Source: Bosea sp. 124 (GTDB lineage: Bacteria > Pseudomonadota > Alphaproteobacteria > Rhizobiales > Beijerinckiaceae). Taken from it: DNA of 64,000 nucleotides. Within the stretch, counting starts at the first letter, position 1; each line of letters opens with the position of its first letter. Under the pieces are notes generated by a model, which had not been told where the DNA came from, made no database searches, and was given only the letters and a program-made list of their open reading frames with translations. Below are positions 29,209 to 37,498 of this stretch, piece after piece. Location: positions 2,869,001-2,933,000 of the forward strand of contig NZ_PZZM01000001.1 in NCBI RefSeq assembly GCF_003046175.1. The letters run 5' to 3'. The translations under genes were made by a program, and so were the position numbers.

Positions 29209-30180
29209 ATGACGGGAACCGCGCGCAAGGCTATTGCAGGCATCCCCGTTCCGGAGAGGCGCGCGCTCTTGCCCCCGACCCAGACCCTGCCGCAGCGAGT
29301 CTGGGCCAACGCCTATCTCCTGCTGACACTGACGATGCTGATGTGGGCCGGCAACGCCATCGCCAGCAGGCTGTCGGTCGGCAACATCTCGCCGATGACG
29401 ATGACGACGCTGCGCTGGGGCTGCGTCTGCCTGGTGCTGCCGCTGCTGCTGCGCCGTGAACTCGCCGAGCATGCCCCGGTGCTGCGCCAGCGCTGGCGCT
29501 TCATCGCGCTGATGGGCATCTGCGGCTTCACGATGTTCAACCTGCTCCTGTATCTCGCAGGCTATTCGACCACCGCCATCAATATCGGCATTCTCCAGGG
29601 CTCGATCCCGATCTTCGTGCTGATCGGCGCCTTCCTGGTCTATCGCACGCCGATCGCCCCTCTCCAGGCGCTGGGCGTGGCCGTCACCATGCTCGGCATC
29701 GCCGTCACCGCCAGCCGCGGCGACATCCATATTCTCGCTGGCCTCCGTTTCGCGATCGGCGACATCTACATGATCGTCGCGTCGATGCTTTATGCCGGAT
29801 ACACGGTCGCGATCCGCAACCGCCCACCGATGCCGGCGCTGGTCTTCTTCGCGGCTGCGGGCTTTGCGGCGTTCGTCGGTTCCCTGCCGCTGCTCGCGAT
29901 CGAGATCGCGACCGGCCATACCTACTGGCCGACCGTCACGGGCTGGCTCATTTTGATCTTCGTGGTGCTCGGCCCCTCGATGATCGCGCAGCTCACCTTC
30001 CTGCGTGCGGTCGAACTGATCGGCCCCGGCCGGGCCGGGGTCTTCGCCAATCTCGTGCCGGTGTTCGCGCCGATCATGGCCGTGTTCATCCTCGGCGAAC
30101 AGCTCGCGCTGTATCACGGGCTGGCGCTGGCGCTCGTGCTGGGCGGCATCTTCATTGCCGAGCGGCTGGGGCGGCGCTGA
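29209..30180 (+). CDS. EamA/DMT-superfamily transporter
   Basis: 323 aa from ATG 29209. About 25 hydrophilic residues precede ten membrane helices in two EamA repeats (MLMWAGNAIASRL, then FLRAVELIGPGRAGVFANLVPVFAPIMAVF, the usual end of the second repeat). Substrate unknown; drug/metabolite exporters of this group move amino acids, nucleobases or polyamines. No clear ribosome-binding site before the ATG. Divergent from the amidotransferase gene. Confidence 0.85.
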   Translation: MTGTARKAIAGIPVPERRALLPPTQTLPQRVWANAYLLLTLTMLMWAGNAIASRLSVGNISPMTMTTLRWGCVCLVLPLLLRRELAEHAPVLRQRWRFIALMGICGFTMFNLLLYLAGYSTTAINIGILQGSIPIFVLIGAFLVYRTPIAPLQALGVAVTMLGIAVTASRGDIHILAGLRFAIGDIYMIVASMLYAGYTVAIRNRPPMPALVFFAAAGFAAFVGSLPLLAIEIATGHTYWPTVTGWLILIFVVLGPSMIAQLTFLRAVELIGPGRAGVFANLVPVFAPIMAVFILGEQLALYHGLALALVLGGIFIAERLGRR

Positions 30181-30254
30181 GTTCGAGGCTTCTCGACGGA
30201 TTCGGGGGCACGCCCGGGATGACGCTGCGTTTCCGAGGCCCGGCCCGGGAGCGT

Positions 30255-31265
30255 CTAGCGCAAGGCAGCGACAGCCAATTTCGCCACGGCGGCGTGGGCG
30301 GCTTCGCGAGTCCTGGCATCCGCCGTCGAGCCCGCGAGATAGACGGCAATGGCAAAGACGCGGCCGTTCGGCAGGTTGACGAGGCCGATGTCATTGGTGG
30401 CGTGGTTGATGCCGTCCATGGTCAGGCCCAGCCCGGTCTTGTGGGCGAAGCGGGCGCCTTCGGGCAGGCCGGCGCGGATGCGGTCCGCGCCGCTTTTCGT
30501 TTCCGTGACGATCCTGTCGATCAGGGCATTATGGGCGGGCCCGCGCAGCCAGTTGCCCCTGGCCTGCGCCTCGACAAAGAGCACGCTGGCCTCGGGCGTC
30601 GCACTGTCGCGGCGGTCCTTAAGTGCAGTCTGCAGGGCGGCCTTGCGCTTTGCCGGATCGAGCGCGGCGAGCTTCGCCCGGTAGGCCGGCTCGTCGATCA
30701 CATCGTTCCAGCCGAAGCCCGGCAGGCCGAAGACCTCGGGTTGGAACTGCCGCTCGTAGCGGTCGACCGTGATGCCCTGGATGCCGCCCGCAGCCAGCAT
30801 CGCACGGACGACGCGCGGCCCGCCGATCTCGCGCATCAGGATGTCGGCGGCGGTGTTGTCGCTCTCTCCGGCGGCGAGCGCGATCAGCTCGCGCAGCGGA
30901 TAGGCGTTGCTCTCGCCTTCGAAGGCCTTGGCGAGGGGGCTGTGATAGAGCGAGAACTCGCTGCGCCTGATCGTGATCTTCTCGTCGAGCTTGAAACGGC
31001 CGGCTTCGACCGCCTGCAACACGGCAATCGCCAGCGGCCATTTGAAGACGCTCTGCATCGGGAAGGACTCGGTGCCGCGATGCGACCAGGTCCTGCTGTC
31101 CTTCAGGTCGAGCAGGGCGACGCCGAGCCGCCCTTTCGACTGCCGCTCGATCGCGACGATCTCCCTGTCCAGCTTCGCCTTGTCCCAGTCGGCGCGGGCG
31201 GGGTTCGTCGACACGGCCTGTGAGGCAGCAAGGCAGGCGAGGGCGATAGCGGCGAAGCGAAGCAT
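30255..31265 (-). CDS. Class A beta-lactamase-like serine hydrolase
   Basis: 336 aa from ATG 31265, chosen because AGGAG lies 6 nt upstream; the ATG at 31271 would touch it. A signal peptide (LRFAAIALACLAASQAV) precedes the mature domain. All class A motifs are present: SVFK (Ser72, Lys75), SDN (135-137), a Glu in RYERQFQPE (E171, omega-loop position) and KTG (276-278). The spacing of the omega loop and the SEFSLYHSP segment recall the PER/VEB-type class A2 group, not TEM. It should be a periplasmic penicillin hydrolase, but its spectrum cannot be told. No ampR-type regulator is adjacent. Confidence 0.9.
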   Translation of the reverse strand: MLRFAAIALACLAASQAVSTNPARADWDKAKLDREIVAIERQSKGRLGVALLDLKDSRTWSHRGTESFPMQSVFKWPLAIAVLQAVEAGRFKLDEKITIRRSEFSLYHSPLAKAFEGESNAYPLRELIALAAGESDNTAADILMREIGGPRVVRAMLAAGGIQGITVDRYERQFQPEVFGLPGFGWNDVIDEPAYRAKLAALDPAKRKAALQTALKDRRDSATPEASVLFVEAQARGNWLRGPAHNALIDRIVTETKSGADRIRAGLPEGARFAHKTGLGLTMDGINHATNDIGLVNLPNGRVFAIAVYLAGSTADARTREAAHAAVAKLAVAALR

Positions 31266-31324
31266 GGGCATCTCCTGTGAGCGGCGCGCACGGGAGAGGG
31301 TGATTGCGGCGTGGGTGGGGCGAG

Positions 31325-31519
31325 TCAGAAAGCCTTGGGAAGGCCGGCGTCCTTCATGATCTTGTTGGCCGTGTGCCGAGACTTGATCTTGGAATCGACC
31401 GGAACGGCCACGCGCGTCTAGGGATGGCGCCAGATTTCATGGTCGCCCTTGCCTGAGCGGATACGCTCATAACCGGCCGCGGCGAGCCTTTCTCGAACAG
31501 CAGATGTAAAGTTGTTCAC
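31325..31519 (-). pseudogene. hicA: HicA-family mRNA interferase toxin, broken by an amber codon
   Basis: GTG 31519 with AAGGGG just upstream opens a 64-codon frame ending at TGA 31325. It reads like a complete small HicA toxin: LAAAGYERIRSGKGDHEIW, then VAVPVDSKIKSRHTANKIMK and DAGLPKAF, including the conserved Gly and His of the double-stranded-RNA-binding-like fold. But codon 34 is TAG (31420-31418), just after WRHP, so the product would stop at 33 aa and lose the strand and helix after the active His. HicA toxins cut mRNA and are held by an antitoxin; related toxins are paired with DUF1902 proteins, two of which lie upstream here. Confidence 0.8.
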
Positions 31520-31595
31520 GTGCGCCCCTTACGGAGTTTCATGAACAGGAATACCTCCTGATTCGCATTCAACTACAACCAAGAAATTCACTTCA

Positions 31596-31651
31596 TGTGA
31601 AAGTTCATACTCAAATATGCCAATAAGCATATTTGAGTATGAACTTTCACA
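31596..31651. repeat. 25-bp perfect AT-rich palindrome plus a third half-site
   Basis: Arms at 31596-31620 and 31627-31651 are exact reverse complements around CAATAA. The arm core GAGTATGAACTTTCAC (31635-31650) recurs imperfectly as GAGTATGAAGTTTGGCAC at 31655-31672, 20 bp on. It lies upstream of the broken hicA and downstream of the first DUF1902 gene. There is no T tract, so it is not a usual terminator; an operator or a small mobile palindrome are possible. Confidence 0.85.
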
Positions 31652-31705
31652 GGCGAGTATGAAGTTTGGCACGTGAAGGCGCATCTTCATCGCATGCATC
31701 AACTC

Positions 31706-31936
31706 TTATGCAGCGGTCCGCACCCGTTCATGCGCGTGAGCGATGATGTCGACCTCGATCTCGTCCGGGCGGTCCACCGCATCTTGCAGAAGATCAGGAA
31801 TGATGTCGCGGATACGCTGGCGCAAGCCCTCCAGCGTCTCGCTTTCGGTCGCGAGGCTGGGAATATCCGATTCTTCGACATACCAGACGCCGGCTTCGTC
31901 ATCCCATGCCGCTCTGACGATCGCGTGCCGCTTCAT
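31706..31936 (-). CDS. DUF1902 protein, probable antitoxin (copy 1)
   Basis: 76 aa from ATG 31936. The DUF1902 core is clear: RAAWDDEAGVWYVEESDIPSL, then TESETLEGLRQRIRDIIPDLL. The fold is the partial RNase H-like form shared with HicB antitoxins. It is upstream of the broken hicA on the same strand, the order expected for an antitoxin-toxin pair, but 186 bp away instead of a few bases, with the palindrome between. No DNA-binding domain is visible. A paralogue of equal length lies 114 bp upstream. Confidence 0.8.
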   Translation of the reverse strand: MKRHAIVRAAWDDEAGVWYVEESDIPSLATESETLEGLRQRIRDIIPDLLQDAVDRPDEIEVDIIAHAHERVRTAA

Positions 31937-32050
31937 GCCTGCTACCTGACCTCGTGAACCGTCATGATGATGCGTGATGGCATGGCCGGCTCCAAGCGAT
32001 TTTTCCGCATGCGGGCTCATCTCGCTTTCGCGCTGGTCTCTAAGCCTCGA

Positions 32051-32281
32051 TCAGCGCGGCGGCAGCTCGCAAGAGCCGAAGGCCAGCTCGTCGCTGCACA
32101 TCTCCAGCTCGATCGGGCAGTCGCAGTCGAGCTCGAGGAAATCCGGCACGAGCTGCTTCAGTCGCTCGCGCAGGGCGTCCAGCGTCTCGGCTTCGGTGAC
32201 GATGCCGCTCTCGTCGGTGGCGACGGCGTACCAGACGCCGGCCTCCTCGTCGCGACGGACCTCGAATTTCAGTGGCGCCAT
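32051..32281 (-). CDS. DUF1902 protein, probable antitoxin (copy 2)
   Basis: 76 aa from ATG 32281. Same domain as copy 1 (VRRDEEAGVWYAVATDESGIV, then TEAETLDALRERLKQLVPDFLEL) and the same length, so the two likely arose by duplication, although identity is only partial. The C terminus is Cys- and Glu-rich (CDCPIELEMCSDE). It starts 57 bp after the serA stop on the same strand. No HicA gene accompanies this copy, so it may be an orphan antitoxin or have another role. Confidence 0.78.
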   Translation of the reverse strand: MAPLKFEVRRDEEAGVWYAVATDESGIVTEAETLDALRERLKQLVPDFLELDCDCPIELEMCSDELAFGSCELPPR

Positions 32282-32338
32282 GGCCGTGTCCTTGCGGGAG
32301 GCGACCATGGCGCGCAGGCCTGCGAAGCGCATGGGGGT

Positions 32339-33928
32339 CTAAAACCTCAGCCGCCGCGCCCGCTTGACCATCGGGATCTCGTGGATCTTGGCCAGCAGCT
32401 CGTCCGAGATCGCCTCGTCGACGGCGACATAGCAGATCGCGTCGCCGCCGGGCTTGTCGCGGCCGAGCGAGAAGGTCGCGACATTGACGCCGGCGGCGCC
32501 CAGCAGCGAGCCGAACTGGCCGATGAAGCCCGGCTTGTCGGCGTTGCGGACATAAAGCATGTGCGGTGCGAATTCGGCATCGACCTGGATGTCGCGGATC
32601 TCGACGATGCGCGGCTTGCCGTCCTGGAAGACGGTGCCTGCGGCATGGCGCGGCATGTCCTCGGCCTCGACGACGATGCGGATGACGCTTTCGAGATTGC
32701 CGGCGACCTCGCGCGTCATCTCCTCGACGACGATGCCCTTCTCCTTGGCGACCATGGCGGCGTTGACCATGTTGATCTCGGGCAGGAAGGGCCGCAGCAC
32801 GCCGGTGATCGCGGCGGCCGAGATCGCCTTCAGGTTGAGGCTCGCGACCGCGCCCTCATACTCGATGCGGATGCCCTTGACCGGCGCCTCGGTGAGCTGG
32901 CCGAGGAAGGAGCCGAGCTTTTCGGCGAGCGCCACGAAGGGCTTGATGCGCGGGGCTTCCTCGGCTGAGATCGAGGGGAAGTTCACCGCGTTGGTGATCG
33001 CGCCCTTGAGCAGATAGTCCGACATCTGCTCGGCGACCTGCAGGGCGACATTCTCCTGCGCCTCGTTGGTGGCGGCGCCGAGATGAGGCGTGCAGACGAC
33101 GTTCTCCAGCCCGAACAGCGGGTTCGATTCCGCTGGCTCGACCGAGAACACGTCGAAGGCCGCACCCGCGACATGGCCGGACTTGATCAGGTCGGCCAGC
33201 GCCTGCTCGTCGACGAGCCCGCCGCGGGCGCAGTTGATGATGCGCACGCCCTTCTTGGTCTTGGCGAGGTTCTCGGCCGAGAGGATGTTCTTGGTCATCG
33301 CCGTCATCGGGACGTGCAGCGTGATGAAGTCGGCGCGCTTGAGCAGCTCTTCCAGCTCGACCTTCTCGACGCCGAGTGCGACCGCGCGCTCGGGCGAGAG
33401 ATAGGGGTCATAGGCGATGACGCGCATCTTCAAGCCGATGCCGCGCTCGGCGACGATCGCGCCGATATTGCCGCAGCCGATCAGCCCGAGCGTCTTGGCG
33501 GTGATCTCCACGCCCATGAAGCGGTTCTTCTCCCACTTTCCGGCCTGGGTCGAGACGTCGGCGGAGGGGATCTGGCGGGCGAGCGCGAACATCATCGCGA
33601 TGGCGTGCTCGGCGGTGGTGATCGAATTGCCGAAGGGCGTGTTCATCACGATGATGCCGCGCGCCGTGGCGGCGGGAATCTCGACATTGTCGACGCCGAT
33701 GCCGGCGCGGCCGATGACCTTGAGGTTCTTGGCCGCTTCCAGCAGCTTGGCCGTCGCCTTGGTGGCCGAGCGGATGGCGAGGCCGTCATAGTCGCCGATG
33801 ATCGCGGCGAGCTTGTCCTTGTCCTTGCCGAGATTGGGATCGAAGGTCACGTCGATGCCGCGATCCTTGAAGATCTGCACGGCGGCGGGGGAAAGGGCGT
33901 CCGAGATCAGGACCTTGGGGGCTGTCAT
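32339..33928 (-). CDS. serA: D-3-phosphoglycerate dehydrogenase
   Basis: 529 aa, the long bacterial type. Oxidises 3-phosphoglycerate to phosphohydroxypyruvate with NAD, first serine step. Domain order: substrate domain, NAD domain (GRAGIGVDN; LIGCGNIGAIVAER near 150), catalytic Arg, Glu and His in NCARGGLVDE and HLGAAT, then the ASB domain (about 315-445) and a C-terminal ACT domain (PGFIGQFGSLLGAAGVNVATFSLGR), which usually mediates serine feedback. Lies downstream of serC on the same strand, 199 bp apart. Confidence 0.97.
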   Translation of the reverse strand: MTAPKVLISDALSPAAVQIFKDRGIDVTFDPNLGKDKDKLAAIIGDYDGLAIRSATKATAKLLEAAKNLKVIGRAGIGVDNVEIPAATARGIIVMNTPFGNSITTAEHAIAMMFALARQIPSADVSTQAGKWEKNRFMGVEITAKTLGLIGCGNIGAIVAERGIGLKMRVIAYDPYLSPERAVALGVEKVELEELLKRADFITLHVPMTAMTKNILSAENLAKTKKGVRIINCARGGLVDEQALADLIKSGHVAGAAFDVFSVEPAESNPLFGLENVVCTPHLGAATNEAQENVALQVAEQMSDYLLKGAITNAVNFPSISAEEAPRIKPFVALAEKLGSFLGQLTEAPVKGIRIEYEGAVASLNLKAISAAAITGVLRPFLPEINMVNAAMVAKEKGIVVEEMTREVAGNLESVIRIVVEAEDMPRHAAGTVFQDGKPRIVEIRDIQVDAEFAPHMLYVRNADKPGFIGQFGSLLGAAGVNVATFSLGRDKPGGDAICYVAVDEAISDELLAKIHEIPMVKRARRLRF

Positions 33929-34002
33929 GAGGATGGCTCCGGCTGGCGCGGCGCTGAGGCGCTCTGCGCGTGCGTGAATTCAGGAAACGGGGAAACGCGC
34001 GG

Positions 34003-34102
34003 GTCGTCCCGGGCGACCGAAGGGAGACCCGGGACCCATTCCGGAACGGTTCAGGAATGGGTCCCGGATCGGCGCGGCTTTCAGCCGCTTGTCCGGGACG
34101 AC
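34003..34102. repeat. GTCGTCCCGG palindromic repeat between serC and serA
   Basis: GTCGTCCCGG and CCGGGACGAC close a 100-bp palindrome with inner GGGACCCATTCC / GGAATGGGTCCC arms. Same family as 23617-23735. It may partly uncouple serA from serC. Confidence 0.8.
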
Positions 34103-34127
34103 GTCGCGTTTGTGGGAAGCAGGCGCC

Positions 34128-35306
34128 TTACGCCGCCTTCTTGCTCAACCCCGCCTTGGCCTCGGCGAAGGCGTACTCGATCCAGGGCAGCAGCGCCTTG
34201 AGGTCGCGCGACTGCACCGTCGCGCCGCACCAGATGCGCAGGCCGGGAGGAGCGTCGCGGTAATGGCCGAGGTCGAAGCCGGCGCCGGCCTTCTCGATGA
34301 TGCCGACGACCTGCTTGGCGAAGGCCGCCTGCGCGTCCGCCGGCAGCGCCGTCACGGCCGGGTCGGAGAACTTCAGGCAAACGCTCGTGTTCGAGCGCGT
34401 CTTCGGCTTCACGGCGAGGAAGTCGATCCAGTCGTTCTCGCGCACGAATTTGGCGATGACGCGGAAATTGCCGTCGGCCCGCTTCACCAGCCCGTCGAGC
34501 CCGCCGACCTTCTTCGCCCAGGCCAGCGCATCGAGATAATCCTCGACCGCGAGCATGGAGGGCGTGTTGATGGTCTCGCCCTGGAAGATGCCCTCGATCA
34601 GCTTGCCGCCCGAGGTCATGCGGAAGATCTTCGGCAGCGGCCAGGACGGCTTGTAGGTCACCAGACGCTCGACCGCGCGGGGCGAGAGAATGATCATGCC
34701 ATGGGCTGCCTCGCCGCCGAGCACCTTCTGCCAGGAGAAGGTGGTGACATCGAGCTTTTGCCAGTCGAGGCGCTGCGCGAAGGCGGCCGAGGTCGCGTCG
34801 CAGATGGTCAGCCCCTCGCGGTCGTCGGCGATCCAGCTCGCATCGACGACGCGCACGCCTGAGGTCGTGCCGTTCCAGGTGAAGACGACGTCGCGGGTCT
34901 TGGTGTCGAGCTTCTTCAGGTTCGGCAATTCGCCATAGGGCGCGTCAAGCGTGCGGACATCGGCGAGCTTGAGCTGCTTGACGACATCGGTGACCCAGCC
35001 GGCGCCGAAGCTCTCCCAGCTGACCATGTCGACGCCGCGGGCGCCCAACAAGGACCACAGCGCCATCTCGACGGCGCCGGTGTCGGAGGCCGGCACGATG
35101 CCGATGCGGTAATCGGCCGGCACCTGCAGCACCTCGCGGGTCAGGTCGATGGCAGCTTTTAGCTTGTCCTTGCCGACCTTGGCGCGGTGCGAGCGGCCGA
35201 GTGCTGCGTCACTGAGAGCCTTGAGGGACCAGCCGGGGCGCTTGGCGCAGGGGCCGGACGAGAAATGCGGCACGCGCGGACGCGTGGCCGGAACGGTATT
35301 CGCCAT
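34128..35306 (-). CDS. serC: Phosphoserine aminotransferase
   Basis: 392 aa from ATG 35306 with GGAG about 7 nt upstream; ATG 35318 is an alternative. Class V PLP aminotransferase that converts phosphohydroxypyruvate and glutamate to phosphoserine. The PLP lysine is in [28 protein letters not shown] at the N terminus is typical of the alphaproteobacterial type. Together with serA it gives the first two serine steps; serB is not in the window. Confidence 0.96.
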   Translation of the reverse strand: MANTVPATRPRVPHFSSGPCAKRPGWSLKALSDAALGRSHRAKVGKDKLKAAIDLTREVLQVPADYRIGIVPASDTGAVEMALWSLLGARGVDMVSWESFGAGWVTDVVKQLKLADVRTLDAPYGELPNLKKLDTKTRDVVFTWNGTTSGVRVVDASWIADDREGLTICDATSAAFAQRLDWQKLDVTTFSWQKVLGGEAAHGMIILSPRAVERLVTYKPSWPLPKIFRMTSGGKLIEGIFQGETINTPSMLAVEDYLDALAWAKKVGGLDGLVKRADGNFRVIAKFVRENDWIDFLAVKPKTRSNTSVCLKFSDPAVTALPADAQAAFAKQVVGIIEKAGAGFDLGHYRDAPPGLRIWCGATVQSRDLKALLPWIEYAFAEAKAGLSKKAA

Positions 35307-35365
35307 CGATGTCTCCATCCTTACAGATGGGCGCGCCACGGTGGGGTGGCGTGTCCCGAGGCGGG

Positions 35366-35394
35366 GGTTAGGACGGAGGGGTGGGGGGAGTCAA
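35366..35394 (-). promoter_or_regulatory. Candidate serC promoter
   Basis: Minus-strand TTGACT (35394-35389), 17-nt spacer, CTAACC (35371-35366), 60 nt before the serC start. The -10 is weak. Confidence 0.35.
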
Positions 35395-35828
35395 GGGATG
35401 GGGGAGTTTAGCTCTTTGTACGCAGTATTGATATGTAGGAGCGCTGGTGTCCTCGCTCTTCCCAAGTTGCTCGAATTTTTCCTTCGAGCCTCGGTATATC
35501 AGTTTTTAGGCTGCTCTGCCATAAATTCGGGCTATACTCGAATACTCTGAGCATATTGTCGACGTCAAAAATCCGACCGGTGTCTGATGATTTGATTATA
35601 GCTACCGGCTTTTCTTGCGACATTCGAATTCCAAGTTCGAACAGCACATTAGGATTATGATCTGTGAGGTCGGCGATCACCATATCCGAATCAATGAGCT
35701 CATTTATGATCGTGGACTGAATAACGTCGCTACCATCTTTATTGGCAGTCGCGACGTCAAAGCCGGCCGCTTCGGCCGCGGGTTTGATTAAACTTTCAAA
35801 AACCTCGTCGAAAAAGCCGCGCGACCTA

Positions 35829-36672
35829 GGCCGTAAACCCATAAGCGCGTCCAGCCGATTCCAGCGGCGGCGATTTTGTGATTCAAGCTCCGAAAGAGGA
35901 GCTTGGCGATGGGACGCTACGAACTCAGCGATTTTGAATGGACGGCGATCGAGCCGCATCTTCCCAACAAGCCGCGCGGCGTGCCGCGGGTCGATGATCG
36001 GCGCGTCCTGAACGGTATCTTCTGGGTGCTTCGCTCGGGCGCGCCCTGGGCGGATGTGCCAGCGCGCTATGGCCCACCGACGACGATCTACAATCGCTTC
36101 AACCGCTGGCGCAAAGCCGGCGTCTGGGATCGGCTGATGGACGCGATCACAAAGGCTTACGACGGCGACGTCCAGATGATCGACACCTCGGTCGTGCGGG
36201 TCCACCAGCAGGGTGCAACCGGAAAAAGGGGGGTCGAGATCGTTGTCTCGGTCGCTCGCGCGGCGGGCTCACCACCAAAATCCATGCCCTCGTCGACGCG
36301 CAAGGGCGCCCGATCCAGCTCAAGCTGACGGCAGGGCAAGCCAGCGACATCGCCAGTGCCGCCGACCTGATCGGCCATCTCGCTCCCGGCGCGATGCTGA
36401 TGGCCGACAAGGGCTACGACGCCAACGCCTTGCGCGCGCTCGTCGGCGAACGTGGAGCCTGGGCCAACATTCCGCCCAAGAGCAATCGGAAGGACCCGAT
36501 CTGCTTCAGCCGCCACCTCTACAGGGACAGGAACCTGATCGAGCGCTTCTTCAACAAGATCAAACAGTTCCGCCGCGTCGCCACACGCTACGACAAGCTC
36601 GCGGAGAACTTCCTCGCAACCCTCAAGCTCGCATGCGTAAGGATCTGGCTACGCGGTAATGAGTCCACGGCC
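35829..36672 (+). mobile_element. IS5-family (IS427-like) insertion sequence, 844 bp
   Basis: Imperfect terminal inverted repeats: left GGCCGTAAACCCATAAGCGC (35829-) and right, read inward, GGCCGTGGACTCATTACCGC (from 36672), 16 of 21 positions matching. Flanked by a TA duplication (35827-35828 and 36673-36674) in a CTAG context, typical of this group. It carries one transposase in two overlapping frames. Both ends and the frame appear intact. Confidence 0.92.
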
Positions 36673-36675
36673 TAG
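35909..36675 (+). CDS. IS5-family transposase, two frames joined by -1 frameshift
   Basis: ATG 35909 with GAGGAG 7 nt upstream starts the first frame (139 aa to 36328; RYELSDFEWTAIEPHLPNKP, the DUF4096 head). The second frame covers the rest (GRSRGGLTTKIHALVDA ... MADKGYDANALRAL ... ERFFNKIKQFRR). A run AAAAAGGGGGG at 36223-36233 is the probable -1 slip site, as in other IS427-group elements. The DDE residues are D in MIDTS, D in MADKGYD and E in ERFFNK. The stop TAG at 36673-36675 is made by the target TA plus the next host G, so the reading frame ends in host DNA. An element-internal stop is missing. Confidence 0.9.
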
Positions 36676-37498
36676 CCGGATTTCTTTCTGTGAAAGGCAT
36701 AATAACAAAGCATTTTTTGCCGTCTGTGTTGTGCTCCGCCGCGATTGTCCTGACCGCCGGTATGCTTGGTGTAGGAAACCGGCGTTCTATAGTGCCTTCC
36801 AACGCACTCGATGCGCCCCAATTCGGTCCGATTTGTACGAAATCGCAATTCTCTAAGAAAATCTCTCTGAACACTCCGTGAAATTCTTTTGGCAGAGAAA
36901 ATTCAGATACTAGTGTATTCGAAAGGAATTCAATTTCCGGAAGTCTATTTCCTTTATAGTACTCAAGTACTTTTGAGAATAATTCGACATTCAGAAATGC
37001 TCTGCGACGTGCATTTGTTACGGCGTCGGGGCTTGGTGCGTAGACAATGTCTCTGCCGATCTTCTCGATCGAGATCGCTGATGCGCCCCTGGTGCCGCTT
37101 GTCAATCCATATAAATTAGATGCTCTGTAGAGAGTGTCGATCGAGCTTGATTTTTCGCCTATGCCGAGAGCTTTCGCAACTTGTGTTGGCGCCCAAGGGT
37201 TTCCGGCATTCTTCTCTTTTATCGCATTTGCTATGCTCAGTGCCTTTTCTAATGAAACAGTTGGAAAAGGTCGCGGAGTAGGATGTTTTCGTATTTTTGG
37301 TGAGGCAGGCGTGGTGGCTTGAATATTCGCGTGTGCGCCAGTCGCCTTTTCTTGCCTCTTTTGATCAGCTTGATCTGACATTGATGTTCCCCACCGTTTC
37401 CGTTTGAGCGTGCATGGTTTGTTCGCCTTTGTCCAGTATCGGCACGGCGTCCTCATTATCCTCTTCAATGCCGTGCAGAGTCTGGCGGGCGCTGGAAG

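Larger units (their letters stand above)
35408..37381 (-). pseudogene. Winged-helix plus nucleotide-binding (TIR/deoxyribosyltransferase-like) protein, interrupted by an IS
   Basis: Two halves on the minus strand, 37381-36673 and 35826-35408, join in frame across the IS when one TA target copy is dropped: 1128 bp, 375 aa. Residues 1-40 are disordered; about 41-185 look like winged-helix folds (EKALSIANAIKEKNAGNPWAP, then AKALGIGEKSSSIDTLYRAS, YGLTSG); about 222-375 are a Rossmann-like domain with KKCFVIMPF, an Asp in SDMVIADLTD and a likely catalytic Glu in NVLFELGIR (E300). Similar domains occur in TIR-like and nucleoside-deoxyribosyltransferase-like proteins, some tied to phage defence. The IS cuts after residue 236, just past FVIMPF. 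The gene is clearly AT-richer than its neighbours, a sign of transfer. Function is inference. Confidence 0.82.

Noticed and set aside
31325..31519. Translation through the TAG in the HicA frame by suppression or Sec-type recoding
   Set aside because: No recoding signal is seen and UAG is an ordinary stop in this group; a pseudogene is the simpler reading.
35408..36205. 265-codon minus-strand frame as an intact gene
   Set aside because: Its first half is antisense of the IS; only the part left of 35828 belongs to the interrupted gene.
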